Shown: in pieces, positions 9,701 through 18,732 of the stretch
How the letters are laid out: each line of letters opens with the position of its first letter
How positions within the stretch are numbered: the first letter of the stretch is position 1
Origin: Pyropia yezoensis
Lineage: Eukaryota > Rhodophyta > Bangiophyceae > Bangiales > Bangiaceae
Reading direction: 5' to 3'
Length of the DNA: 64,000 nucleotides
NCBI GenBank assembly: GCA_009829735.1
Contig: CM020620.1
Location: 22,046,020-22,110,019, forward strand
The notes under the pieces: model-generated
The model's input: the letters and a program-made list of their open reading frames with translations, nothing else
Told to the model about the DNA's origin: nothing
The model's database searches: none
Translations under genes and position numbers: made by a program

Positions 9701-10617
9701 TCGCTACTTGCGCCCGCGTTGAGGGTGACCGCTACTACCGGTCCCTCGTGTTGGTCGATATAGCCGAACTTGGCTCCCGACTTGAAGTACTGGGGCGACG
9801 AGCTCAGGTTCATCACCTGTATCCTCCACGGGACTGCGGCTTTGGAGTCCATCGTGCCAAGGGCAACATGCACTTGGTGCTTGCGAGCAAGACGGGGGTG
9901 AGGGTGCACCAACCCGTTCCCCGTATAATCAGTTACAACGTCAACGTGCGCCACCGAGTTGGGGGGCAACGTGACTTTACGGGCTAGACGCAGGGTAGCA
10001 GTAAACCCTTCCCTCACAGAGCAAACAGGCTTCGACTGTGAAACTGTCACAGGAGCCACAGACTTTCCCTTACCAAGGATGGGGATAGTCTCCCCATTCA
10101 TCAACTTGACCCAGTACTCAGGGCCACAAATCAAAGGCACTTGTGTAACAACATAAGGGGTACCCAGAAGCAGGGGTACCGATATATTCTCAACTGCACC
10201 ATAGGTCACGTCGACCTCATGGGTCCCCAACCTAGTTGGTAGGGTCACGGCACCAACGATGGGAAGTACCCCACCATTGATGTCAATCATATGGTCAGCT
10301 TTGGACCTCCAGCGTTGGAGCTTCACCTCCTTTGGTAATAGCGACTTGCGTATCAAGGAGGCTCCTGACCCGGTATCAAGTACGATACGGGCACAGCAGG
10401 CGCGGCCGGGGGCAAGTTGCACCCGTCCAGCCACCTGGAAGTTCTCACCCGTCAGCACCGCGATGACCCGACGTGGGTTTACGTTCTTGGGGAGTCCTAC
10501 CCGAGGTGGGCGGACTCCCTTAGGTCGCCGCAGTATCCGGCACGGTTGGTTCGTCCTCCTGGCCCACTTGGCCGAGGCTGCCGTTGTGAGCTTCGGACGA
10601 CCAGCCCCAACGGTCAT
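6721..10617 (-). CDS. pol: Ty3/gypsy Pol polyprotein
   Basis: 1298 codons. The domains in order are: aspartic protease (LDTGSGAS, residues 80-87); reverse transcriptase (about 370-570, YLDD at 524-527); RNase H (DVDAS near 674, DHR near 743); integrase with an HHCC zinc finger (H896, H903, C933, C936) and DDE core (D965, D1025, E1061 in HPQTNGQVERF); a GPY/F module (about 1203); and a chromodomain-like C-terminus (GWDEDT...RVRWFGYKAKDD). Its ATG overlaps the gag stop in ATGA. The element is a fossil of recent age; this frame looks essentially whole. Confidence 0.95.
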   Translation of the reverse strand: MTVGAGRPKLTTAASAKWARRTNQPCRILRRPKGVRPPRVGLPKNVNPRRVIAVLTGENFQVAGRVQLAPGRACCARIVLDTGSGASLIRKSLLPKEVKLQRWRSKADHMIDINGGVLPIVGAVTLPTRLGTHEVDVTYGAVENISVPLLLGTPYVVTQVPLICGPEYWVKLMNGETIPILGKGKSVAPVTVSQSKPVCSVREGFTATLRLARKVTLPPNSVAHVDVVTDYTGNGLVHPHPRLARKHQVHVALGTMDSKAAVPWRIQVMNLSSSPQYFKSGAKFGYIDQHEGPVVAVTLNAGASSDPKSGKEKHQAKSAASPRPHVNMEGVPPRLRVQVERLLDQYHKLWDGQLGLMRATQHRIELKPGAPPIRQQPYRGGPRSRALVKEQVARMEALDVIEASNAEWASPVVIVPKVDGTPRFCIDYRKLKESTVKDSYPLPRMDDCLDSLGEANVFSTPDCNAGYWQIPIAPEDRHKTTFTCHCGTYQCKRLPFGLCNAPATFQRAMDMILAGVRWQICLVYLDDIIVFSRSPEEHIGHLGQVFKLLADAGVSLKASKCHLFTQEVEYLGHVVRPGRLSVNEKNLRAIRKAQYPRTQNQMRSFLGMCNVYRRFTKGFAKVAKPLNELVSSTLPKNLPPPSRVEQESFETLRDLLLKPPILAIPRLGGHYILDVDASYDQLGCVLLQQQPDKEYLPVGYFSKGLNSAEKNYGVTELEGLAVVWAVTSLRHYLEGEKFLIRCDHRALQFIFKTDCTNTRLNRWRVRLAPFNFDIEYRPGRQHALADGLSRVPTEGLDTKPVDEDIPIVGVVTRSGQALNPEAPGNKKYLPLSLDEVVKAQAEDPFCKSQRDTLDTVVETRFFLVDDGLLMRRGVFQGAEQFVVPASLKDSILEREHNAPTGGHLGSSKLYQTLRTRYYWPSMVVDIYSWVAACTSCAQNRLMERRPSTAMLLFPAKEPFAALAMDILGPLPVTEEGNQYLLVICDRFTKLTRAIPLAEITAMSVVSAFLDHWVAAYGIPDSTLSDNGPQFASVLFQGVLDMLGVKANYATPYHPQTNGQVERFNKTIVRQLRHYVSEHVKTWDQYISILTTAYNSQVHSSTGEVPLAFVTPRRVRSIAVRRSLPTREDGGSTPTPTESKAEFAARLENLIPEVRAEMDKAQKRYKRTFDKKVRNAKHVPEQGDWVLVHSHTPTGGKLVFRTKGPYQVLRTDGRRFTIECDDGVRTVKGQDVVKVAPPPAGDPAWARALEAWRLPSLPAAKQGPQEYVFDKFINHGWDEDTDRLMLRVRWFGYKAKDDT
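10614..10617 (-). promoter_or_regulatory. gag stop / pol start overlap ATGA
   Basis: On the minus strand the bases ATGA hold both the pol ATG (10617-10615) and the gag TGA (10616-10614). Such stop-start overlaps allow termination-reinitiation. Ty3/gypsy elements more often use frameshifting or a single frame, so the arrangement is notable; coupling is inferred from position only. Confidence 0.6.
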
Positions 10618-12584
10618 TCGTTTCCCGCCGACTTGGCGTCCGAATCTGAGGGCGGGGAGGAAGACGACGAGTCCGAAGACGACGTGTCTGCCTCCTCCGC
10701 CGAGGGTGTGGCGACCGCGACGACCGGTCGAGACCCACCCTCGCGGCGTGAACGTACTTCGTTCGTAGCCGACTTCTTACTCGCATTCCTAACAAGTTGT
10801 TGGATGCGTTTACTCAACTTGGGGCAATCATATGTCCAGTGTCCATCGGAGTTGCAGTTCCAACACCGATGGTCTGTTCCGGGAGGGGTCTTCCCAACTG
10901 GGGAAGACGAAGGGATACCCTGGGAAGTTCCCACGGCAGCTACCACCCTCTCCTTGCGGATTCGGCGTGCCTCTCTCAACTCTCTGGCCTGGCGCGCCTC
11001 CTCCCGTTCCTTGGCCAACTCGGCCTGACGCTCCTGGCGTTGTTCCTCCCGCAACTTGCGGTAGGCCTCGCCTCTGCGATAGGCGAACCTAGCCAACTCG
11101 GCCAGGGTCGCCCGGGCAGTGTTAAGCTCCCGGGTCTCCATCCGGACTGACCAATGGAGTCCCTCCACAAACCGACTCTTCACCACAGCTTGTGGATGAA
11201 GAAACCCACAAAGATTGTTGAGCTTACGGACTCGCTCCGCAAAGGACAACTCGTCCTCCGCCTCTTCCTGATGGGCTTGCGTAAACTCCTCGACTTGAGA
11301 AGCCAACGCTGCCTCATCAACCATGGCTCTCAACAACCAGTTGACGAGCTCCAAATAGGACGTCACCTCCCCAGCGCCTCCACTTGAGGAGCTGGGCATG
11401 ACGGACATAAGTTCTGTCCGCAGGTCGCCCTTCGTAAACTCCTGTAGCATGTAAAAAGCCATGCCTTCACTTATGGCATTGTCGTCACAGGCTTTTGTGA
11501 AACGACGTAGGAACTCAAAGACACGGAGGGGGGGGGTTTCATCCCACTCCGCTTTGTGCCCAAAAGAATGAAGTGCATTCTTCTTGGCACGGCCCATGGC
11601 TCGGGCCTGGTCAGGACCATACGCCACCGACTTGTTGTGGAGGGCGTAGGTCTCACAGTCAAAGATCCGCTGGTAGACCGGGTTGGCTACCTGGATCTTG
11701 GGCGGCACCTCACGTTGAGGGAACAGCCGCTGTGGCACTGGGGTAAGTTGACCCTCAGCGCCTGTAGTCTGGTACGGCGAGCTTGGTGTAGCCGCCGGCG
11801 TTTCCGAGGGGAACTCCCCCGTGAAGGGCGTGCGCCCCACCGAGAATGGTGCGGCTCCCACGTTGGGAGTCACAGGGGTCCCCCCCTGTTCGGGGCGACC
11901 CGGAATAGGCGTCAGGGGAGATTCCCCCTGCGCCTGCGGGCTCGAAAGCCCCAATCCGGTCTGGACATTAAGGCCATCTGGCAAACTCGCCACAATCTGA
12001 TTCAGAATAGTATTCGTCATCGTGACCACCAGGTCCGGCAAAGTCTGCCGCAACACATTGGTCGCCTCCCGACGGACAGTTTCCGCGAGGAGTTGATTGA
12101 CGACTCCAGTTGAGTCTCGGTCCGCCTCCGGGAGTCCACCTGAGGGGTAACCACGTCCCTCAGGGGCCTCAACCGGGGGCATGGGCGCGAGCCCATCGCC
12201 GACCAACGGAGGTCCACCGTCCTCCGAAAGCCTAGTTGGCGACGGCTCCAAGCCAAAGTTGGCTCCAACCCGAGTGGAACCCGCGGGGACAGTCCTCACC
12301 CCTTGGGACGTTCCCGTTGAGTATACCACACGGTGGCCAGACTTCGGCCCACCCACATCAGAAGTGTCACCCGAGTGAACTCCCGACTGAGTCGGGGTGG
12401 CCTGTTGCCCGCCCGTACTTCCAGTCCTGCTGGCTAGAGGGACCTCTAGTCCCTCTGCGACCCCAGGTAAACCCACCTGTGTCTCACCAGTATTCAAAGG
12501 CACTGAAGTACGTGCGTCACCCGTGTACTCCCCGGACGACGGGGGGTCCGAGCTAGCCATGTTGGCTGACGATCCGTATGACAC
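10614..12584 (-). CDS. gag: Ty3/gypsy Gag protein
   Basis: 656 codons. The N-terminal third is Pro/Gly/Thr-rich and low in structure. The central part (about 300-500) is helical with W, L and acidic residues, as in Ty3-type capsids. A charged Arg/Glu coiled stretch follows (QRQERQAELAKEREEARQAR). One CCHC zinc knuckle, CWNCNSDGHWTYDC, lies at residues 574-587 and should bind genomic RNA. The tail is Ser-rich and acidic. It is the first gene after the 5' LTR and primer site and looks whole. Confidence 0.92.
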   Translation of the reverse strand: MSYGSSANMASSDPPSSGEYTGDARTSVPLNTGETQVGLPGVAEGLEVPLASRTGSTGGQQATPTQSGVHSGDTSDVGGPKSGHRVVYSTGTSQGVRTVPAGSTRVGANFGLEPSPTRLSEDGGPPLVGDGLAPMPPVEAPEGRGYPSGGLPEADRDSTGVVNQLLAETVRREATNVLRQTLPDLVVTMTNTILNQIVASLPDGLNVQTGLGLSSPQAQGESPLTPIPGRPEQGGTPVTPNVGAAPFSVGRTPFTGEFPSETPAATPSSPYQTTGAEGQLTPVPQRLFPQREVPPKIQVANPVYQRIFDCETYALHNKSVAYGPDQARAMGRAKKNALHSFGHKAEWDETPPLRVFEFLRRFTKACDDNAISEGMAFYMLQEFTKGDLRTELMSVMPSSSSGGAGEVTSYLELVNWLLRAMVDEAALASQVEEFTQAHQEEAEDELSFAERVRKLNNLCGFLHPQAVVKSRFVEGLHWSVRMETRELNTARATLAELARFAYRRGEAYRKLREEQRQERQAELAKEREEARQARELREARRIRKERVVAAVGTSQGIPSSSPVGKTPPGTDHRCWNCNSDGHWTYDCPKLSKRIQQLVRNASKKSATNEVRSRREGGSRPVVAVATPSAEEADTSSSDSSSSSPPSDSDAKSAGNE

Positions 12585-12660
12585 GGTCCAAGTCCACCGT
12601 TCCTCTGAGACAGAGGGCCCCCTACACCCGGGTGCACCCGGAGGTAAAGCTTACCTCTGT
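12585..12660 (-). other. Short gag leader
   Basis: Untranslated leader of the Ty3 element between the primer-binding site and the gag ATG at 12584. Nothing else is seen in it. Confidence 0.6.
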
Positions 12661-12677
12661 CCCCTGCTGCTCCACCA
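12661..12677 (-). promoter_or_regulatory. Primer-binding site
   Basis: Two bases after the 5' LTR the minus strand reads TGGTGGAGCAGCAGGGG. It starts with the TGG expected opposite a tRNA CCA end. I could not name the tRNA. Confidence 0.65.
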
Positions 12678-12679
12678 AA

Positions 12680-13163
12680 TGTGGCAAAAACCACATGCAC
12701 ACACGGCACCCAAGTTGGGGCGGTGTGCAAGGGCTGCCTCCCGTGTCGGGGGAACCGGAAGAAGTGCAAGTCGCACACACTCTGTCCCTGTTGTGGGGCA
12801 AACCCCCCACGGACAAACAAGAGGATGGTGTGTGGTCCAACAGTTTCTTGGTCGGGACGGGGACGCAGGGCCAAGCCCAGCTGTCCCTCCCCTTATCCCC
12901 CCAGGGTCCACTCAGAATCTCGCCACTCAGAATCTCGCCACTCAGAATCTCCCACCCCAGCACCTGCCCACCGGGCCACACGAAAATTCAAGACGATAAA
13001 TGCAGAAAACCCTCAAATCCAAGTTGGATTTACTACTAAGCTAACTATCCCAAACTTAAGGAATATGGACCCAAATGCAGGGGGAGGAACGGATCTGGCT
13101 AGTGGCCTGCCGCCCCTTGCATGGCACGTGTTGCCCCCCTACCTGGGGGTCAATACTGCCACA
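12680..13163 (-). repeat. 5' LTR of the Ty3 element
   Basis: 484 bp, TGTGGCA...TGCCACA, about 99% identical to 3757-4240. It carries the same triple 15-bp repeat (12909-12953) and the same 17-base palindrome (13015-13031). The promoter for gag-pol should lie inside it, reading to the left. Confidence 0.95.
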
Positions 13164-13168
13164 AGCAG
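13164..13168. repeat. Target-site duplication AGCAG, right copy
   Basis: Directly follows the terminal CA of the LTR and equals 3752-3756. Confidence 0.95.
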
Positions 13169-14141
13169 AGGGGTGTGACAACCGTCAGCGGCCCCGCACC
13201 TACAAACAGAGCAGGCCAAAGAGAAAGGCAGACATTGACTGGTCAACGTCGTTAGCTCCAGCTACATAGCCACAACCCTCCCATATCACACAGTGAAAGG
13301 TGTACGAGCTTACATGCAAACGGACCTCACGGTAGGATGAACCAGCGCACTAGGCGAGGCAAAAACACAATCACGTCACGTAAGGAACGTACAAGCCACG
13401 CCAGGCAGCGTGATCTCCGCCCGTGAGCTGCGAGAAGTCGAGCCCAATCTTCTTGCGCTCGTGCTTGTCTGGCCAGGCAGGGGCAGGGAGGGCACGCCGT
13501 AGCGCCTCTACCACGGGGGCGCAAAACTTGCCAAACGTGGACACAGCAACATCCACCGCGCGCGCCACTACTCGCTGCCGTCCGCCCTGAGCAAGCCAAA
13601 AAAACACAGCGAAGAACCTCCATGGAGCGGGAATGGCAGAAGGCCCCCGAGCCCCGACGGGCAAATACGGCGTTGCACGTGCAACCAACTCGTCAAAGTG
13701 GGCGGGCGTCATACGGACGTCGCGGAAAAATGCATCCTGCTCGATGCTCTTCTTAAAAAACCGACCTACGAGGTCACGTGCACGCGGTGCACACCTGTTT
13801 GCCTGCCCGCAAATGGTCGCCAATTCGGCCAGCTCACACAGTTCCAACAGGTCTGACGCATCAACCCCCCCCCCTCCACTCGCACCCCCGACCGAGGCCA
13901 ACGAAAAGGTGCGCAGTGCGCCACGCAAATAGTCCCACTCCTCTCTCTCACCGGGCTCCAGCGCCCCGAGCAGGTCCACGATCCCCCCTACCCAGTCGAG
14001 AAGAGGATCACCATCACGCAGGTCGACTAGCCCTGTGGCAGCCTCTTGTACAGCCAGCACGTCAACAGCCTCGTCTAGGTCCGCGTCCATGCACCCAGCG
14101 GCCCGCAGTGTGTCCAGGGTCCCGCGCGGCAGTGCAGCCAT
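13164..14141 (-). pseudogene. PIF/Harbinger transposase, 5' part (interrupted)
   Basis: Exon 1 runs from ATG 14141 (MAALPRGTLDTLRAAG, good context) to 13393. It encodes an acidic N-terminus and the Harbinger block FRDVRMTPAHFDELVARATP and PWRFFAVFFWLAQGGRQRVV, which matches the helix-turn-helix region of the family. An intron 13392-13200 (GTACGT donor, TTTGTAG acceptor) joins in frame to CGAADGCHTPL, which holds the first catalytic Asp. The coding sequence is then cut by the LTR element, whose target duplication lies inside the codons for TPLL, and resumes at 3751. The D, D, E set is complete across the two halves, but frame shifts in the 3' half argue against activity. Confidence 0.82.
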
Positions 14142-14527
14142 GGTGTGGGTGAGGATGGAGCGTGGGTAGGAGGTGGATGAGGGGGGATGGAGGAAATCAA
14201 TATGGGGGGAGGGAGGGGGGAGGGGGATCACGATCGATGGAGGAGGAGCGCAAGCCAGGGGAAGAGGGGCGGCAAGAGGGGGAGTGCGGGGGGCCGGACA
14301 AGGCAGTCAGTGCCACCCTGTAACTGTCCGACAACCTGCTGCAGGACTCCTGGCGACTGCAAGCCGCCGGAGACGATCACGGGCGCACACGCAGGCTCGA
14401 CGCAGCAACCGCGGTGGGCAAGACGAAGAGTCGGAGCGCACACGACGAGGCTCGGGCTGAGAATAGCGCGCGTAGCCGGTCCCTGTTACGTCGACGTCAA
14501 TTCTGTTGGGTGCGAGCCAATGAATTC

Positions 14528-14596
14528 CAGTCCCCGAGCTGGCTCAGATCCCAGATCTGAGACGTGTCCCGTGGGGCGTCTCAGATGTGAGCCAGC
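14528..14596. repeat. Interrupted hairpin
   Basis: GCTGGCTCA on the left pairs with TGAGCCAGC on the right, and inside these ATCTGAGACG pairs with CGTCTCAGAT around TGTCCCGTGGGG. It could be the end of a small transposon. A further GGCTCAG copy follows at about 14612. Confidence 0.5.
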
Positions 14597-14817
14597 CTTG
14601 AGTCGCTTCCTGGCTCAGTGGCGTTGCGTCATATGAAAGTCCGCTTAAGTCACATCTTGAGTCGATGCATGCGTGAATAGTCCTCTGGTGGACGTGCGCT
14701 GTGAGACTGGCGGTGGTGGAGCGGGCGGGATGGTGCAGCGGGTGTTGACGGGTTTGAGTGACAACACTTAGCTTGTGTGGGATGTGGAGCGAGGGCAGCC
14801 GCTGTCAGCGCTGAACG

Positions 14818-14985
14818 GTGTACTGTACAAACACACTGTACTGTACACGTGGCTGATAGTCCTTTGAATGAAGACTATGTACCTAGATGTGGCTGAAAAT
14901 TACGCATTTCGGTATGAAAATATTTTGACTTATGTGCGTACAGTACATGTGTGTACAGTACATATATGTACAGTACGTATATACG
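14818..14985. repeat. Cluster of GTAC(A/T)GTAC words
   Basis: TGTACTGTACA-type words at 14819-14850 face (G)TACAGTACAT-type words at 14938-14975, so the cluster is an inverted set of near-palindromic motifs around AT-rich DNA. It may be a remnant of a small inverted-repeat element. Confidence 0.5.
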
Positions 14986-14999
14986 ACACTGTCGGCTTG

Positions 15000-15068
15000 G
15001 TGCCGAGGAATGCCGAGAAGTGAGGTGCTGAGAGGTGCCGAGAAGTGACGAGAAGTGCCGAGAAGTAG
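15000..15068. repeat. GTGCCGAGAA minisatellite
   Basis: Six or so degenerate units of (G)TGCCGAGAAGTGA follow one another directly next to the GTAC cluster. No coding potential is evident. Confidence 0.6.
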
Positions 15069-16894
15069 CGATGTGGGTGGGTGATGTGGCGGCGGCCACC
15101 ATATGTACCCGCGCCCCGCCGGTGCGGGGGCACCCACCGCGGCCGCGCCGTCGCGGCCGCGCTGGAGCTCCCATGCGTCATGTACCTACGCGCCGCCGGT
15201 TGGTGAGGAATGGGTGGCGCCGACGCCGCCGCCGGTGTGCGGGTCGGCGCACGCCGGCGTGCGGGTACCCGTTTGTGGGGGTGGGGGAGGAGGGGGGTGA
15301 GCTGCAGGAACGAAGTGGGTGGGGGGGGGTCGGGTGGGAGGAGCGACCGCCTCACGGCCGCTGCGGTTCCCTGGAGGGGCGGGTGCCCCGTCAAGCCGGG
15401 TGGACTTTTGCGACTCGAGGCAGCGGCACTTGCGCGCTGATGACGCGGTCACCCGTACGCAGTTGGGCCGCCAGCCCCCGCCGGCCGCACCGCCGCTGTG
15501 TTGTAGCGTCGCGGCGGTAGGTCCGCCATGGCGGTACGCACTGAGGGAGGGCGCCGCCGCCGACGCGCGCGGGCCGGGGGCGCGGACCCCCCCCCCCCCC
15601 CCCCCCACGACGGACGGTGGGGTCGCGGCTCACGCGGCGGCAGCCGCGGCGGGCTCGACGGCCACAGCCATTGGGCGATCGACGCCACGGGCACAGCGCA
15701 CACGAACACGGCACGGGCTGCTGCCCGTGCGGGGCTGTGGGTGGCGAGTCGCGCGGCCAGCACTGACGCCCGCTCGGGGCGCGGCGTGCGCACCCCACTG
15801 GGTGCGTCGGCCACGTGCTCCGCCCGCTCCCGCCGTAGCGCACGCGCGGCGGCGGCCGCGCATGCGCCCATCCCTCCCCACTGGTGGCTAATCAGGCGCC
15901 ACAGCGGCGACCAGCTCCGCCTGCAGATAGGAGTGACAACGGGGATGAGGGGGGGCGTGTGGCGGCGGCGGCGGCGGCGGCACGCGGGAGGGCGGTGTGC
16001 GGCGTTTGTCGCCCGCCCCAATGGGCGGGCACGCGCGGGGCGCCGGCCGCCTGCGTGACGGCGCCCGTCTCCCCTGACCGTCCCTCACCCCCCCCCTGCC
16101 CCTCTCACCCGTACAGTGGCAAGCATTGCAGACGGCAAACGGGTCCGTTCCCGCCTCTGTGCCTCCCCCTCGACCCTCACCCCCCGAGGTCAACGCGGAG
16201 GCCCCCCGCGGGCGGGCGTTACGCAGGTGCTGTGGGCGCGTTTCTCGTGGGTGTGCGAGCAGTGTGCAGGCCCTCCCCCCCGGGTGGCAGTCTGTGCCTT
16301 GCTCCCCCTCCAGTTTGGGGGGGAGCGTGCGCCGCCTGCGGCGGAGGGCGGGGGCACCCAGTGGCCACAGGTCACCTCCCGCCCCCCATCGTGATGTGGG
16401 TGCGCCGCCGACGTGGCAGCGGCTACCAGCCGGCAAAACCCGCCGATGCAGCAGGACGCAAGTTCCCGCTCCTCATGGCTACCCCTCGCCCGTGGCTCTC
16501 CCGTCTGCCCATGCGCGCCCCGCCCCTCCCCCCGCCAGAGGGATGCTTCACGAGCGACGAGCGCCCAGGGCCTACTCCCTGGCCCCCTTGCCCCCCCCTT
16601 GCCCCCCCCCCCTCCAGGTGCCGCAGGCAGCTGTTCCCGCCGGACCCATTGGAGCGCTCGGCCGGCAGGCCGCGGTGGCACCCACGCCTCCCACGGGCGG
16701 CCGCGCGGGGGGTCACGTGCGACTGCCGCCGCAGGCGCCCACGGCCGCCGCCACCGCGCCCACCACGCTCACAAGCCGGCCGTCGGCGCGGCGGCACGAT
16801 TCGCGGCGCGAATGGCTACCTACGACGGGTGTGGGGGGGGGGGGCGGCACACGCCCCTGCGGCGGCGGCGGCGGCGTCGTCAACACCGGGGGGC

Positions 16895-17495
16895 TTAGCT
16901 AGCTACGGGTCGCACGGGGGCCGCGACGGCACTCGCCCCCACCCGCCATTGGCCGAGCGGGTACACCGTGGCTGCCGCCGGCACGGTCGCCGCCGCCGCC
17001 GCACCCCACCCCACGCTGAGCCGCCCGCCCGCCGGCGCGGCGGCGGGAACGGCGGCGCGCATAGCCGCCGCGACGGGGAAGGGGGACACCACCGCCGCTG
17101 CAGCGGCGGCGGCGGCGGCGGCATCGACGCCCGGGGACTGACGAGCGGCGTGGGGGTGGGTGGCGCCGCTGTAGGCCGTGGAGCATGGCGGTGACGACTC
17201 CGTTTGGGCAGGCCGCGGCGGTGGCGGCACCATCGGCGGCGGCACCGGCGGCGGGGGGAGGTTGATGTGCTGGTCGTGACGGTGACGATGGCGACACGCA
17301 CGGTGGCTCCTTACCTACCCTGCTGCTACGGCCACATGGCACGGCTACAGAAACACCCGGCAAGCGCGCCCAAAAGAACCCTGGTCGCAGCCGTGACTTT
17401 AATTTTAGGGGGGGAGGTGGGGGGGGGCGCCGGCAGGTGCAACGGTGCGGCCCCTGGTGTAACAGAGGTAGAGCAGGAGCGACGCCGCATAGCCA
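16895..17495 (-). CDS. Doubtful small gene with plastid-like leader
   Basis: A TATA box on the minus strand (TATATAA at 17716-17710) lies about 215 bases before ATG 17495 (MAMRRRSCSTSVTPGAAPLH), a Ser/Arg/Ala-rich start like a plastid leader. A donor GTAGGTAAGG lies near 17320. Downstream an Ala-rich frame ends in VYPLGQWRVGASAVAAPV at 16895. I cannot prove that the exons join, and no family is recognised. Low-complexity DNA can give such frames by chance. Confidence 0.25.
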
Positions 17496-18732
17496 TTGAC
17501 AGTGTTTTATTCTTCGGGTTGCGGCATCAAAAGAAAAGAAACAACAAATGATACAAACGCGTGTCCGTGGAGAAAAACACGGACGCTCCAACAGCCCACC
17601 TGAAGGCGACAGATGTGCGAAGCGGAGTCGCGCAGGGAGGTGGGCGGGAGGCGCGAAGACGACGGACGTGCCGGACCGGCGGGAGAGGGAGAGCGGCGAG
17701 AAGCGGCGGGGGTTATATACCGGCGGCGGGCGCCCGGCCAGGGCGCCGCGGCCGACCGCGTGCCCGCCTCAGGCGAGCGCACCAAGCGTGGTGTGCCACA
17801 GCCCGTGTCCGCTCTCGGGCGTGCTGCTCGCCCTCGGCTGCCCGCCTCGGCCCTCACCACAGCAAGAGTGTCGGTTGCTGCTACCGTCCGCTCGTGGGTG
17901 CAATTTGCACCCTCGGTCGCCCGCCGCCGACCTGGAGGCTCGAATTGGAGTTACGCGGAGACAAAGGCAAGTAACAATGCAGAAGCCGCCGACCTTCTCG
18001 CATCTGCACAGGCGATAGGGGCAACCGCTCAAAATCGCGTACATATGCCTCAAAGCATGAACCACACTTCACATTGGAAACCACTCTTGTTGGCCGTCCA
18101 AAGAGACCAAACCACCCATGCTTGGTCCGGGACAACCATTCTCAATCCACACCAAGTGACAAACCGGCAGAAGGACGGCACCCCCAAAACGAGAGCGAAG
18201 GCGCATCCACTCACACGACTCTATCTACCAGGGGCGTGCGAGAAAGAAGAATTGTTCGAGGGCACATGGCACGCCGCGCAGCGACATGCCCATGCCGGTG
18301 TCCGTGCCAGCTGCACCGACGGCGCCCCGTCGCACGTCGACGGGCACGCACACAAGCCCGAGCAGCAGGAAGCGAAACCCGGGCCGCGACGTCCCACGCG
18401 GGCACACGTAAAACGACCAGCGTAGTCAAACAGCCCGGCCCCACCCATACATCCATAACGTCCCAGCGTGGGAGCCGGGAGCGCCCGGTGGCGGTGCCAA
18501 GGCACATAGCCACACGTGCCCACTGGCGTGCGGCACACAATCGTGACGGCGGTGGCACACGAAGCTCCAGAAGCAAAAGGGGACGTCGGGGCTCGCCATC
18601 AACGCACTCGCTCACGCTCGCGAGTCCGCCATCCATCTCGTACGCTTGGGGGACCGCTAGAGGGCAGTCTGGGGAGGCTCGTCCAAGCCGGACAGCGTCG
18701 CCAACGTCCATGGCCGCGCAAGCCAACCACCG
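17496..18732. other. Intergenic stretch
   Basis: Holds a minus-strand TATA box at 17710-17716 and short overlapping frames on both strands with no family resemblance. Nothing else supported. Confidence 0.4.

Larger units (their letters stand above)
4092..12116. repeat. Family of mini-palindromes with a 5-base loop
   Basis: Dozens of perfect stem-loops of 4-11 bp with exactly five loop bases are scattered through LTR, antisense ORF, gag and pol. The loop is usually NACTT, NAGTT or the complement. Examples by arms, loop, position: CTCTCCCC/AACTT (4556-4576); CCCGCCGG/GACTT (4648-4668); GCGGGAC/AAGTT (4744-4762); CACCCCTCAGC/TAGTT (5439-5465); CCCCC/AACTT (5900-5914); CTCCC/TAGTT (7237-7251); CTCAAGGA/TACTG (7939-7959); GTTC/AACTT (9597-9609); CGCC/GACTT (10626-10638); GTCTTCCC/AACTG (10888-10908); GACTC/CAGTT (12102-12116). 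Arms differ from copy to copy while the loop core repeats. They fall in all frames and strands. Confidence 0.75.
3757..13163 (-). mobile_element. Ty3/gypsy LTR retrotransposon, chromovirus-like, near whole
   Basis: A 9407-bp element on the minus strand. In element order it has 5' LTR (12680-13163), primer-binding site, gag (12584-10614), pol (10617-6721), an antisense ORF (4579-6522), polypurine tract and 3' LTR (3757-4240). The LTRs start TGTGGCA and end TGCCACA. They differ at about 5 of 484 positions (about 1%), so the insertion is young. Pol order protease, RT, RNase H, integrase, GPY/F module, chromodomain-like end assigns it to Ty3/gypsy chromoviruses. It looks whole or nearly so. It sits inside a PIF/Harbinger transposase gene with a 5-bp target duplication. 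Confidence 0.95.
14232..16890. other. Gene-poor GC-rich stretch
   Basis: No recognisable protein. Upstream of the Harbinger ATG lie AT-richer DNA and the repeats listed separately; from about 15070 the DNA is extremely GC-rich and open in many frames on both strands, all low-complexity Pro/Arg/Ala. The right end of the Harbinger transposon should be in the first kilobase, but I found no inverted repeat matching the left side. Confidence 0.4.

Noticed and set aside
15888-17194. Long plus- and minus-strand frames of 150-436 codons
   Set aside because: Low-complexity Pro/Arg/Ala sequences open in several frames at once, with no conserved block.
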